Source: JBBSBL01 sp963735885
GTDB taxonomy: Bacteria; Actinomycetota; Thermoleophilia; Solirubrobacterales; Solirubrobacteraceae
Reading direction: 5' to 3'
NCBI GenBank assembly: GCA_963735885.1
Contig: CAVTMP010000004.1
Span: 744,001-808,000, forward strand
Length of the DNA: 64,000 nucleotides
This document shows, in pieces, positions 19,007-27,065 of the stretch. The notes under the pieces are model-generated. The model saw only the letters and a list, made by a program, of their open reading frames with translations, had not been told where the DNA came from and searched no databases. Position numbers and translations under genes: made by a program. Numbering within the stretch: the stretch's first letter is position 1; each line of letters starts with the position of its first letter.

Positions 19007-19318
19007 GCCTTCTCCCTCGGTCGGTGGCCTATGTGGACCAGGCGATTAGATCAGAGGCCGGCTGAGCCCGACGCGCAGGCGGACTGAACGTGACTGAGTC
19101 CACCATTCCACGGTCGCCCAGCGGCTCCGACGGGAGCCGCTCCTCCTGCGCGCGGACAGCAGGAGCGGCTGCTCGGCGTGTTCACGCGAGCATGACTCGC
19201 GCGGTCGGTAGGGGAACGCCCTGGGTCCAAGCGGGTTGTTCCGAGGTTGACGAGTATCTGAGTGCCGATAGACCCCTCGATTGCGCGGGCCCCAAATCCC
19301 TGCCTCCGTCTGGACGGA
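19007..19318. other. 312-bp intergenic stretch with no supported gene
   Basis: It holds the upstream region of the SDR gene and, at its far end, the 3' flank of the CorA remnant. Composition is lower in GC than the rest of the window. Frames open here on both strands are Ser/Arg/Pro-rich with no conserved motif. No tRNA, clear terminator or long inverted repeat was seen. Confidence 0.5.
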
Positions 19319-19801
19319 CTAGCGCTTCTCGATGTTGTGGGTCTCGAAGATCTCCGGCTCGCCGGCGAACTCGATCCCGGCTTGGGACAGCACCGGCATG
19401 AGGCACTCACCGAACGCCGCGAACTGCTCCCGCGAGTCCCATCTCTCGCTCACCCGGAGGTTCCCCTCCGACTCGAGCGGGGCGAGCAGCGGATGGACGG
19501 TCCGGTAGAAGTCGCTGAGCTGGCGCTTGAGGAAGTAGATCCGCTGCGTCTCCTCTCCGCCGGTATCCGAGAAGACCGTCTCCTCGACCTGCTCGACGTC
19601 GGTCTCCAGCCCGCGGACGACCGGCTCGTAGTCGTCGACGATCTTGTCGACGACCCCCCAGAGCACCGCGACCGGGCCGGCCGCCAACAGGTCAGGCCGC
19701 GCCTCGAGCCCGCGCCGCGCGGTCGCCAGCTCGCTCGCCTTGCCCTCGCGCACCAGGACGGCGAAGCCCGACCCGAGGAAGAGCTGGACCTCGCCTGAGG
19801 A
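19319..19801 (-). pseudogene. CorA-type transporter fragment fused to an unrelated C-terminal tail
   Basis: The frame begins inside a CorA cytoplasmic domain (GEVQLFLGSGFAVLVREGKA, GPVAVLWGVVDKIVDDYEPV, TQRIYFLKRQLSDFYRTVHP). At LLAPLE the CorA similarity stops, and SERWDSREQFAAFGECLMPV through FAGEPEIFETHNIEKR follows. That tail resembles the end of small antibiotic-biosynthesis-monooxygenase-like proteins. CorA's first part and both membrane helices with the GMN motif are absent, so it cannot transport magnesium. It is most likely a recombination scar in the atypical 17.8-19.9 kb interval. Confidence 0.65.
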
Positions 19802-19969
19802 CCGAGCGACGCCGGTCGGCGAACGGCGGCCGTGGGAACTCCTGCTCGCGATCGGTCAGTGCGCCGGACTGCTGTCGGTCACGCCGCGACGCTTCGCAGC
19901 GTCGTCCGGGACGCCCGACCTGCGCAGAAACCGAAGCAACCCGGCCTCTCGTGTGGGCGCCGAGCGCGA

Positions 19970-21038
19970 TCAGCGCGCCCTCGCGCCGTCGTCGGACGTC
20001 CCGGCGCTGTCCGTAGTCTCGCCGCGACCTGCGGCGCCCAGCCTCAGCACGACGAGGGCGCCCATAGCGGCGGGCACCACGACGGTGAGGGCGCGGTAGA
20101 CGAGGACGCCGCCGAGCGCCGCGTCGAGCGGGGCGCCGTAGCGGTGGAGCACGGTCGGGATGGCGGCCTCGACGATCCCGAGCCCGCCGGGCAGCAGCGG
20201 GACGGAGGCCGCCAGGACCCCGATCAGGTCCGCGAGCAGGACGATGTCCGGATCCATGTGGACGCCGGCGCCGAGCAGCGCGAGCTGGAGGCACAGGGCG
20301 TCGGCCAGCCACGCCCCGGTGGCGAGCAGCACGAGCACGAGCCGGTTGCGCGGGGTCCCGACGACCGCCTTGGCGGCGGCATGCCACGCGGTGGCGGACG
20401 CGCGGGCCTGCGCCGGCGGCCGCCGAAGCCGCGGCGCGCGCAGATGCGACAGCAGCGTCGCCAGCCGTTGCGCTGCAGCGGAGCCGGACGCCATCGCCGC
20501 GGTGAGGGCGAGGAGTGCGAGCATGCCCGAGGCGGCGCCGAGCAGGAGCACGGTGTCGCCGATCGGCGGGTGGTCGAACGCGGTCGCGATCAACGCGCTG
20601 ATCGCGGCCAGGCCGAGGAACGTCCGCAGGTTGAACCAGGCCGAGAACGCGAGCACGAGCCGAACGCGTTGGGGATCGAGCCCGCGCCGTCGGAGCTCGG
20701 AGCCCACGATCAGCAGGCCGGGAGCCGGGGCTCCGGGTAGCACGTTGCCGAGCCCGAACCACACGAGCGCGAGGGCCGTCGCCGCGCCGTACGCGAGCGA
20801 ACGGAGGCCGGCGAGCCGGCGCAGGTGCGCGCCGAGCAGGAGGTAGGCGGCCGCGACGGCGAGCATCGCGGGGACAAGCCAGAGTGGTTCGAAGTCCTCG
20901 AGCGCTCCGGCGACCGCGGTGAAGCCTCCGGCGCTCGAGACGACGAGCGCGAGCGCGACGGCTGCGATCGTCGCGGCCGCCGCGAGCCGCAGCACGCGGT
21001 GCGTGCGCTCGCCGCGAGGCGCCACGACGCCGTCGCTC
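19970..21038 (-). CDS. YbhN/UPF0104-family integral membrane protein (LPG-synthase membrane-domain fold)
   Basis: About 355 residues with roughly eight hydrophobic segments. Family features include FGLGNVLPGAPAPGLLIVGS near the first third and ASVPLLPGGLGIVEAAIPTV near the C-terminus, the PxxPGGLGxxE motif of flippase-like membrane domains related to lysylphosphatidylglycerol synthase. The start MSDGVVAPRGERTHRV is chosen because the longer opening has no membrane or family similarity. The protein lacks the catalytic synthase domain; roles in lipid or glycolipid translocation are proposed for relatives. Confidence 0.83.
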
Positions 21039-21237
21039 ATCGGAGCTTCTCGCAGGCCGTCAGACCGCCTCCTGCGGAGCCGTGGCGCCGCTCGGCGACC
21101 GTCGCGTCCCGGCCGTCTTTCTCTTGGCCGCACTCGCCTCGTTGCGCGCACTGGGGTGCCTGCGAGGCAGGCTCCAGCAAGTGCACACCGGGCCCGCATG
21201 CCGGTCCTCCGGGCGCCACCGACGCGAGGCGTCGTGG

Positions 21238-21513
21238 TCAGCTCTTACCGAGGATGGCTGCACGCTCGCGGTACTCCTCCGGGCTGATCTCGCCCTGTGC
21301 GAGCCGGCGGTCCAGGATGTCCAGCGCGCTATCGGCCGGTGGCGCAGAATCCGCTTGTCGGGACGACGGCCGGTTCGACCTGACGAGCCAGACGACGAGG
21401 GCGACAATCACGACCAGCGCCACGATCATCAGGACGGCCATCGCCCATCCCCAACCGCCGTCCATGTGGTCCTCGTACATCCGGTACTGCGCAAGGCTGA
21501 GAAGCGTGGACAT
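21238..21513 (-). CDS. SHOCT-domain single-pass membrane protein
   Basis: A 91-residue protein: short N-terminus MSTLLSLAQYRMYEDHMDGG, one membrane helix (AMAVLMIVALVVIVALVVWL), a polar linker, then a C-terminal SHOCT motif (ALDILDRRLAQGEISPEEYR) ending ERAAILGKS. SHOCT proteins are very common in actinobacteria and are thought to mediate oligomerisation or anchor partners. Nothing nearby indicates the partner. It is downstream of tRNA-Thr and the structured stretch on the same strand. Confidence 0.85.
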   Translation of the reverse strand: MSTLLSLAQYRMYEDHMDGGWGWAMAVLMIVALVVIVALVVWLVRSNRPSSRQADSAPPADSALDILDRRLAQGEISPEEYRERAAILGKS

Positions 21514-21610
21514 GCGTCCTCCCTCGGCGGTTCAGCCGATTGTGGCTCCGAGGGCGCCGACTCCACATCCGTGGTTGCCCGCACCGTCACTCATCAAGGT
21601 CTGGCGATGA

Positions 21611-21705
21611 CGTGGCACATGATCCGGGGATGTCCCACGGCGACGGTCGGCGACCGACCGCGTGGCTCCCCCAGACCGTATGGGCGGTCGGCGCTGAGCG
21701 TCTGG
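21611..21705. other. Array of three inverted repeats next to the tRNA-Thr region
   Basis: Three hairpins follow one another: 21611-21620 with 21630-21639 (9 of 10 pairs), 21644-21650 with 21654-21660 (7 perfect pairs, 3-nt loop), and 21671-21676 with 21700-21705 (6 perfect pairs). No protein-coding gene covers them. The short ones could arise by chance at this GC content, but together with the adjacent three-way junction they make the whole 21611-21800 interval look like structured RNA. Confidence 0.4.
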
Positions 21706-21717
21706 TTGTGATGTGAG

Positions 21718-21800
21718 TGTCGGCACCCGCGCATGAGAGTGCGCGGGTTTGCCGTCGAGGGGTGGCCTCGACGGGGACCGCAATCATGGGGGTGCCGACA
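21718..21800 (-). ncRNA. Candidate structured RNA: 83-nt three-way junction 3' of tRNA-Thr
   Basis: The ends pair perfectly over 11 bp (21718-21728 TGTCGGCACCC with 21790-21800 GGGTGCCGACA). Inside are two more hairpins: 21727-21733 with 21740-21746 (7 bp, 6-nt loop) and 21752-21760 with 21766-21774 (9 bp perfect, 5-nt loop). The arrangement is a closed three-way junction with one single-stranded arm of about 15 nt. It begins 13 nt after the tRNA-Thr 3' end if read on the minus strand, so it could be part of the same transcript. No Rfam family is recognised; hammerhead core sequences are absent. Strand is uncertain because the structure is symmetric. Confidence 0.5.
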
Positions 21801-21813
21801 TGACGCAGGCTTA

Positions 21814-21887
21814 AGCCGGAGCCGGGACTCGAACCCGGGACCTGCCGCTTACAAGGCGGCTGCTCTGGCCATCTGAGCTACTCCGGC
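21814..21887 (-). tRNA. tRNA-Thr (anticodon TGT)
   Basis: The cloverleaf is complete on the minus strand: acceptor GCCGGAG with CTCCGGC, D stem GCTC with GAGC, anticodon stem GCCGC with GCGGC around loop CTTGTAA (anticodon TGT, reading ACA), T stem CCGGG with CCCGG around TTCGAGT. The discriminator base is U and no CCA is encoded. 74 nt. Confidence 0.97.
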
Positions 21888-21900
21888 GGTATCGACCACT

Positions 21901-22848
21901 CTAGGCGCCGGCCAGGCGCTCCCGCCACCACGCGAAGCTGTCGGCGACCGTCCGCTCGAAGGGGATCTCCGGCGCCCAGCCGGTCGCGGCGCGCAGCCGC
22001 TCGGCGGACCCGACGACCTCGGGCGTCTCGTGCGGGCGGACCAGCTCCGGGTCGACGTCGTGCTCCAGCCGCGCCGGGGCGACGAGGTCGGCCAGGAGCG
22101 ACGCGACGTTGCGCGCGCTCGCCGCCCGGCCGCTGGCCACGTTGTAGGCCCCGGGCTCCGCCGCGCCCCCGGCGAGCGCCCGGAAGGCGCGCACGACGTC
22201 CCGCACGTCGGTGAAGTCGCGGCGCACGTCCGGCGACCCGCTGCGCACCCGCACCGGATCCGCGCCGGCGAGCGTCCCCGCCGCCGCCTGCCGGGTCAGC
22301 GAGCCGACGAGGAAGCTGTCGGGCTGCCCCGGGCCGGCGGAGTTGAACGCGCGGGCGCGGACCACGCGCAGCCCGTGGGCGTCGGCGAAGAAGCCGCCGA
22401 GCAGGTCGCTCGTGACCTTCGAGACGGCGTAGGGCGTCTGCGGGCGCAGGGGCGCGGACTCGTCCACCGGCAGCCGCGCCGGCGGGCCGTAGCCCTCCCC
22501 CGAGGCGGCGATCAGCACCCGGGCCGCGGGCGCCTCGGCGCGTACGGCCTCGAGCAGGTTCCAGGTCGAGCGCAGGTTCTCGGCCAGGCAGCGCTCCGGC
22601 GCCTGCCAGGATCGCCCGGTCGAGGCGAGCGCCGCGAGGTGATGGACCACGTCGGGGCGCGCCTCGCGCACCGCGGCCCGCGCGGCCTCGCCGTCGAGGA
22701 GGTCCACCGCCGCGCCCACGCCCCCGCCCTCCGGAACGCGGCCCGAGCGCGACAGCCCGACGACGTCGTCGCCGGCGCCCGCACAGGCCCGCGCGAGGTG
22801 CCCGCCGAGGAAGCCGGACGCGCCGGTGACGAGGACGCGCGCGCTCAC
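21901..22848 (-). CDS. NAD-dependent nucleotide-sugar epimerase/dehydratase, GDP-6-deoxy-mannose reductase-like
   Basis: A 315-residue extended SDR. The Rossmann motif is RVLVTGASGFLGGHLARAC, the active-site Tyr-Lys is PQTPYAVSKVTSDLL, and a Ser lies in LIAASGEGYGPP. The C-terminal ELVRPHETPEVVGSAERLRA with GWAPEIPFERTVAD is the pattern of GDP-4-keto-6-deoxymannose reductases (Rmd) and related GDP-sugar enzymes. It probably supplies an activated deoxysugar such as GDP-rhamnose for surface glycans. GTG start. It begins the protein-coding block after the tRNA. Confidence 0.85.
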   Translation of the reverse strand: MSARVLVTGASGFLGGHLARACAGAGDDVVGLSRSGRVPEGGGVGAAVDLLDGEAARAAVREARPDVVHHLAALASTGRSWQAPERCLAENLRSTWNLLEAVRAEAPAARVLIAASGEGYGPPARLPVDESAPLRPQTPYAVSKVTSDLLGGFFADAHGLRVVRARAFNSAGPGQPDSFLVGSLTRQAAAGTLAGADPVRVRSGSPDVRRDFTDVRDVVRAFRALAGGAAEPGAYNVASGRAASARNVASLLADLVAPARLEHDVDPELVRPHETPEVVGSAERLRAATGWAPEIPFERTVADSFAWWRERLAGA

Positions 22849-22936
22849 CGTCGCGGGGCGGGTCGGGCGGTCAGACGGTCGGGTCCGCGGCCGCGTGCGC
22901 GGTCATCCCTGCGCGCAGGGTCGTGGAGCCGACCAT

Positions 22937-23477
22937 CTACGCGGTCGGCTCGGCCGAGACGGCGTGTTCGAGGCTGCCGTGCCCGTTGGATGAGTAGGGC
23001 GCCTCGAAGTCCGGCAGCTCGGGCTCCGGCTCCTCGTTCAGGCGGCGCTCGAGCTCGCCGAGGACGAACCCGAAGAGCGCGTGCCGGAAGGCCGCCTGCC
23101 ACCAGGCGCGCGCGTTGCCCGTGAGGGCGGGCAGCTCCTCGCGCGCCGGGTGCAGCGCGTCGGTCAGCCGCCCGGCCGGCCACAGCGCGACGTGCTCGGC
23201 GAGCGCGAGGAGCGGGCCGCGGGCCACCGGCGGGACCGGCAGCAGGGGCGCCACGTTCGCGTAGGCGGCGCCGAAGAGCGCCCCGGCGCCGACGTGCATC
23301 GCCGTGCCGGCGGCGGGCCACGCCTGGCCGCGCGTGACGAGCTTCCCGAGCAGCTCGACGTCGTCGTAGCGGCTGGCGAACAGCCGCTTGTCGAGCGGCT
23401 GCAGCGGCCGCCCACGCCGCGGCGGCCGCCGCCCCGGCCAGGGCTCCGCGCAGCGTTCTCGTCCCGTCGAGAGCCAT
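22937..23477 (-). CDS. Conserved hypothetical protein, probably membrane-associated (one frameshift)
   Basis: About 180 residues after correction. It starts MALDGTRTLRGALAGAAAAA; the frame breaks near 23410, and removing one base joins LQPLDKRLFASRYDDVELLG and the downstream frame (MHVGAGALFGAAYANVAPLL, HALFGFVLGELERRLNEEPE). There is a hydrophobic Ala-rich N-terminus and one or two further apolar segments. No named family is recognised. It is divergent from the PlsC-GpsA gene by 46 nt. Confidence 0.6.
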
Positions 23478-23523
23478 CGGTCCGCCCACTGTAACGCGCG
23501 CGCGGGCCGCGGGTACTCCGGGC

Positions 23524-25116
23524 ATGGACGTCGCCGTGCACCATCGCCGCGCGCGCGAGCGCGGCGTGAAGCCGATCCTCTACTGGCTCGTGCGCGCGGT
23601 CTTCCAGCCGTTCTTCCACCTCTACTTCCGCCTCAGCCGGATCGGGCGCGAGCACATCCCGCAGGACGGCCCGGTGATCCTCGCGGCGAACCACCGGTCC
23701 TTCCTCGACCCGTTCGTGATCGGCACCTGCCTGCGGCGCCCGCTCTACTACGTGGCGAAGGAGGAGCTGTTCCGGCACCGGCTGGCCGGCTGGTTCCTCG
23801 GGTCGCTCGGCGCGTTCCCCGTCGCGCGCGGGAACGGCGACGGCGACATGGTGGCGACCGCGAAGACGATCCTCGACCGCGGCGACTGCGTCGTGATCTT
23901 CCCCGAGGGCACCCGCGTGCGGCCCGGCCCGCTGCGCGCCGCGCGGCGCGGCGTCGGGCGCCTCGCGCTGGAGACCGGCGCACCCGTCGTCCCCGTCTCC
24001 GTGATCGGCAGCGAGGCCGTGCGCCGCGGCTGGCGGATCCGGCCCCACAAGGTCCGCATGCGCGTCGGGCGGCCGCTCACCTTCCCGCTCGTGGAGGCCG
24101 CCTCGCCCCAGCTCGCGCAGGCCGTGACCGACCGGATCTGGCCGTGCGTCGAGCTGCAATGGGAGTGGCTCGGCGGGGTCACGCCGCACCGGCGGGCCGC
24201 GGTGGTCGGCGCCGGCGCCTGGGGCACCGCGCTCGCGGTCGTGCTCGCCCGCGCCGGCCTGCGCGTCCAGCTCGGCTGCCGCACCCCCGAGCAGGCGGCC
24301 GCGCTGGCCGTCGCCGGCGAGAACGCGGCGCGCCTGCCGGGCGTGGCGCTGCCCCGCGAGGTCGACGTCGTCCCGGCCGCCGACCTCGACCTCGCGGCCG
24401 CCGACCTCCTCGTCCTCGCGGTCCCGAGCCGCGAGCTGCCGGCCGCGCTCGCCGTCCACGCTGCGGACGCCCGCCCCGACGTCGCCGTGCTCGTGACCGG
24501 CCAGGGCCTCGTGGGCCCGCACGGGACGCTCCCCTCGGCGGCGGTCGCCGAGCGGCTGCCCGCCGCCGCGACGCTGGCGCTGGGCGGGCCGGCGCGGCCC
24601 GCCGATCTCTCCGCTCACGGCGCCTCCCTGGTCCTCGCCGGCGAGAGCCGGACGGCCGTCCGGCGGCTCGCCGACGTCCTCGCGGCGGCCGGCTGCGACG
24701 TCCACGAGACCGCCGACCTCGTCGGGGTCGAGCTCGCCGGGGTGGCGAAGAACGCCGCGAGCCTCGCCGCGGCCGCCGCCGCCCCCACGGGCCCGAACGC
24801 CGCGGGCGCCGCCGCGGGCAAGGTCTTCGCCGAGCTCGAGGCCTACAGCCGCGCGTGTGGCGGGCGGCCGGAGACCTTCGCCGGGCCGGCCGGGGCCGGG
24901 GACCTCGTGGCCACCGTCCTCGCCGCCGAGCGCCGGCCCGCCGACGCCGTCGAGGCGGTGCCGCTGCTCGCCGGGCTGCTGGCCGAGGCCGGCGTCCCGG
25001 CTCCCGCCCTCAGCGGTCTGGCGGACCTCGTCGAGGGTCGCGTCGAGGCGGAGGCCTGGGCGGCGGGCATCACCCGACCGGCCGAAGGGCGCAGCCGCGT
25101 TCGCACGGCGGCCTAG
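23524..25116 (+). CDS. Fused 1-acylglycerol-3-phosphate acyltransferase and glycerol-3-phosphate dehydrogenase
   Basis: A 530-residue two-domain protein. Residues about 1-215 are PlsC-type acyltransferase: ILAANHRSFLDPFVIG (HX4D), VARGNGDGDMVATAKT and VVIFPEGTRVRPGPLRAARR. Residues about 218-530 are GpsA-like: AAVVGAGAWGTALAVVLARA for NAD(P), LLVLAVPSRELPAAL, the catalytic lysine in LAGVAKNAASLAAAAA, and TFAGPAGAGDLVATVLAA. The two enzymes make sn-glycerol-3-phosphate and acylate its acyl derivative, early steps of phosphatidic acid synthesis. There is no stop, overlap or frame problem at the junction, so the fusion is genuine. The GpsA half is divergent and its activity should be tested. It is followed 17 nt later by an ECF sigma factor. 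Confidence 0.88.
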   Translation: MDVAVHHRRARERGVKPILYWLVRAVFQPFFHLYFRLSRIGREHIPQDGPVILAANHRSFLDPFVIGTCLRRPLYYVAKEELFRHRLAGWFLGSLGAFPVARGNGDGDMVATAKTILDRGDCVVIFPEGTRVRPGPLRAARRGVGRLALETGAPVVPVSVIGSEAVRRGWRIRPHKVRMRVGRPLTFPLVEAASPQLAQAVTDRIWPCVELQWEWLGGVTPHRRAAVVGAGAWGTALAVVLARAGLRVQLGCRTPEQAAALAVAGENAARLPGVALPREVDVVPAADLDLAAADLLVLAVPSRELPAALAVHAADARPDVAVLVTGQGLVGPHGTLPSAAVAERLPAAATLALGGPARPADLSAHGASLVLAGESRTAVRRLADVLAAAGCDVHETADLVGVELAGVAKNAASLAAAAAAPTGPNAAGAAAGKVFAELEAYSRACGGRPETFAGPAGAGDLVATVLAAERRPADAVEAVPLLAGLLAEAGVPAPALSGLADLVEGRVEAEAWAAGITRPAEGRSRVRTAA

Positions 25117-25133
25117 GGGTAGGCTGCCGTGGA

Positions 25134-25673
25134 GTGGAGGACCTGGCACCCGAGGCGAAGGCGGAACTCGACCGCGACTTCTCCGACCTGTACCGCGCGC
25201 ACCTGCGCGACGTCTACAGCTACTCCTACTACCGGGTCGGCAACCACCACGACGCGGAGGACCTCACCGAGCAGACGTTCCTCCAGGCCTACCGGCACTT
25301 CGCGCGGGCGCAGCGCGAGTCGAACGGGCGCCCGCTGCGGCCGTGGCTCATCCGGATCGCGCACAACCTCGCGGCCAACTACTACCGCGACCGGGCCCGC
25401 AAGCCGCAGACGAACCTCGAGGACGCGGGCACCATCGGCGAGCTGCACACGACCGAGTCGATCGTCGAGGGTCGCGAGGAGCTGCGCAAGGTCCTCGCCG
25501 GCGTGCAGCAGCTGCCCGACGACCGGCGGGAGGCGCTGATCATGCGCTTTGCGCTCGACATGGACAACCGGGAGATCGCCCGCGCGCTCGGCCGCTCCGA
25601 CGGCGCGACGAAGGTGCTGATCCACCGCGCGATCCGCCAGCTCGAGGGCATCGTCGAGGAGAAGGCGGCGTGA
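25134..25673 (+). CDS. ECF-type RNA polymerase sigma factor
   Basis: A 179-residue group IV sigma-70 factor. Region 2 is DLYRAHLRDVYSYSYYRVGN with HHDAEDLTEQTFLQAYRHF and PWLIRIAHNLAANYYRDRAR. Region 4 is QLPDDRREALIMRFALDMDN and REIARALGRSDGATKVLIHR. GTG start at VEDLAPEAKAELD, which begins in the 17-nt gap after PlsC-GpsA. Its stop overlaps the GTG of the following membrane protein, the usual layout for sigma/anti-sigma pairs. Regulon unknown. Confidence 0.93.
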   Translation: MEDLAPEAKAELDRDFSDLYRAHLRDVYSYSYYRVGNHHDAEDLTEQTFLQAYRHFARAQRESNGRPLRPWLIRIAHNLAANYYRDRARKPQTNLEDAGTIGELHTTESIVEGREELRKVLAGVQQLPDDRREALIMRFALDMDNREIARALGRSDGATKVLIHRAIRQLEGIVEEKAA

Positions 25674-26035
25674 GCAGCCGCGAGACGACCGCCGACTTCG
25701 AGGACCTGCTGCGCCGGGCGCTCGCGCCCGTCGAGCCGCCGGAGGACCTCGCCCAGCGCCTCGAGGATCATCTCGTCCAGCTCACCGAGGCGGCGGCCGA
25801 GGAGCTCGAGTCGTGGGAGCTCGCGGCCATGCGCGACCCGCGCAACTGGGCCCGGCCGGCGGCCGCGGCCGCCGTGAGCGTCGGGGCCGGCGCGGCGCTC
25901 GTCCTCGTTCGCGCGCGGAGCCGCGGCCGCCGCCGCGCCCAGGCGAAGGGGTTCGCGAGCGCCGCCGAGCGGGCGCTGCGCGAGGTCGCCGACGAGGCCG
26001 GGAAGCTGCTGCGCGAGGGACGGCGCCGTTCGTAG
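25670..26035 (+). CDS. Single-pass membrane protein coupled to the ECF sigma factor (candidate anti-sigma partner)
   Basis: 121 residues, GTG start overlapping the sigma stop by 4 nt. The N-terminal part is acidic and helical (DFEDLLRRALAPVEPPEDLA, HLVQLTEAAAEELESWELAA), then a single membrane helix (RPAAAAAVSVGAGAALVLV) and a basic tail. The classical zinc-binding HxxxCxxC anti-sigma motif is absent, so if it controls the sigma factor it does so differently. Assignment rests on the tight coupling and topology. Confidence 0.65.
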   Translation: MSSRETTADFEDLLRRALAPVEPPEDLAQRLEDHLVQLTEAAAEELESWELAAMRDPRNWARPAAAAAVSVGAGAALVLVRARSRGRRRAQAKGFASAAERALREVADEAGKLLREGRRRS

Positions 26036-26102
26036 CGTGCCGGGGAGCTGATCCGCCCGGGTCGGGCCCCGTACGGCCCCTGCTAGCTTGGACCGGCGTT
26101 CG

Positions 26103-26930
26103 ATGGCCGAGACCTGCTACCGCCACCCCAGCCGCGAGACGCGGGTCTCCTGCTCCTCGTGCGGGCGGGCGATCTGCCCCGACTGCATGACTCCCACCCC
26201 GGTCGGGATGCGCTGTCCGGAGTGCGCGCGCGACCGGACGCCCGTGCGCACCGCGGCCACGCTGACCGACCGGCCGACGGTGACCTACGCGCTCATCGCG
26301 CTGAACGTCGTGGTGTTCGTCGTCTCGACCGTGGCGGGCGGCGGCCTCGCCCGGGGCGTCGGCGGCCGGGCGATCGCCGAGGGCGCGCTCTACGGCCCGG
26401 CGATCGCCGACCAGCACGAGTACTACCGCCTCGTGACCTCCGGCTTCCTGCACGCCGGGATCCTCCACCTGCTGTTCAACATGTACTTCATCTTCGTGCT
26501 GGGCTCGATGCTCGAGCCGGCCCTCGGCCGCTGGCGGTTCCTCCTCCTCTACGTCACGTGCCTGCTCTGCGGCTCGCTCGGGGCCCTGATCGCGGAGCCC
26601 GACGTGCGGACGGTCGGCGCGTCGGGCGCGGCGTTCGGCCTGCTCGGGGCCGCGATCGTCATGGGCCGCTCCCGCGGCATCGACATCTGGCGCTCCGGCC
26701 TGGCGCCGACCTTGGCCATCAACCTCGTGTTGACCCTCGCCGTGCCGGGTATCTCGATCGGCGGCCACGTCGGCGGGGTGATCGGCGGGTTCGTCGCCGG
26801 CGCCGTGATCGATCGCGCCGCGGAGCGCGGGCATCAGGCGCTCGCCACCGTGGCGTGCCTCGCCATCGGGATCGGCGCGGCCGTCGCCGCGGTGGCGGTG
26901 GCGGGCGGGTCCGGCCTGCTCCGGGCGTGA
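26103..26930 (+). CDS. Rhomboid-family intramembrane serine protease with N-terminal zinc finger
   Basis: About 275 residues. The N-terminus MAETCYRHPSRETRVSCSSC with CPDCMTPTPVGMRCPECARD is a B-box-like zinc-binding module found on many actinobacterial rhomboids. Six membrane helices follow, with FLHAGILHLLFNMYFIFVLG, the catalytic Ser in GASGAAFGLLGAAIVMG and the catalytic His in IGGHVGGVIGGFVAG. It cleaves transmembrane helices; substrates are unknown. ATG chosen at the zinc finger rather than an upstream TTG. Confidence 0.93.
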   Translation: MAETCYRHPSRETRVSCSSCGRAICPDCMTPTPVGMRCPECARDRTPVRTAATLTDRPTVTYALIALNVVVFVVSTVAGGGLARGVGGRAIAEGALYGPAIADQHEYYRLVTSGFLHAGILHLLFNMYFIFVLGSMLEPALGRWRFLLLYVTCLLCGSLGALIAEPDVRTVGASGAAFGLLGAAIVMGRSRGIDIWRSGLAPTLAINLVLTLAVPGISIGGHVGGVIGGFVAGAVIDRAAERGHQALATVACLAIGIGAAVAAVAVAGGSGLLRA

Positions 26931-27065
26931 TCGCCGGTCGTCCCTGGACCGTGGCGCGCCGGCGCTCGGGGCAGCCCGTGGCTGCGCGCGCGGCCCTGGC
27001 TGGTGCCCGGGCTCGCGCTCGTGGTGGCCGGCGGCTACCGGCTCGCTGCACGCGGCCATGCCCTG

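Noticed and set aside
19007..19318. A protein-coding gene on either strand in this gap
   Set aside because: Frames are Ser/Pro/Arg-rich without conserved motifs, ribosome-binding sites or coupling to neighbours.
21718..21800. Hammerhead-type self-cleaving ribozyme at the three-way junction
   Set aside because: The required CUGAUGA and GAAA core segments between the stems are absent on both strands, although the topology is similar.
17800..21887. An integrative element inserted at tRNA-Thr
   Set aside because: No integrase, excisionase or duplicated tRNA 3' end was seen; the atypical interval is only suggestive.
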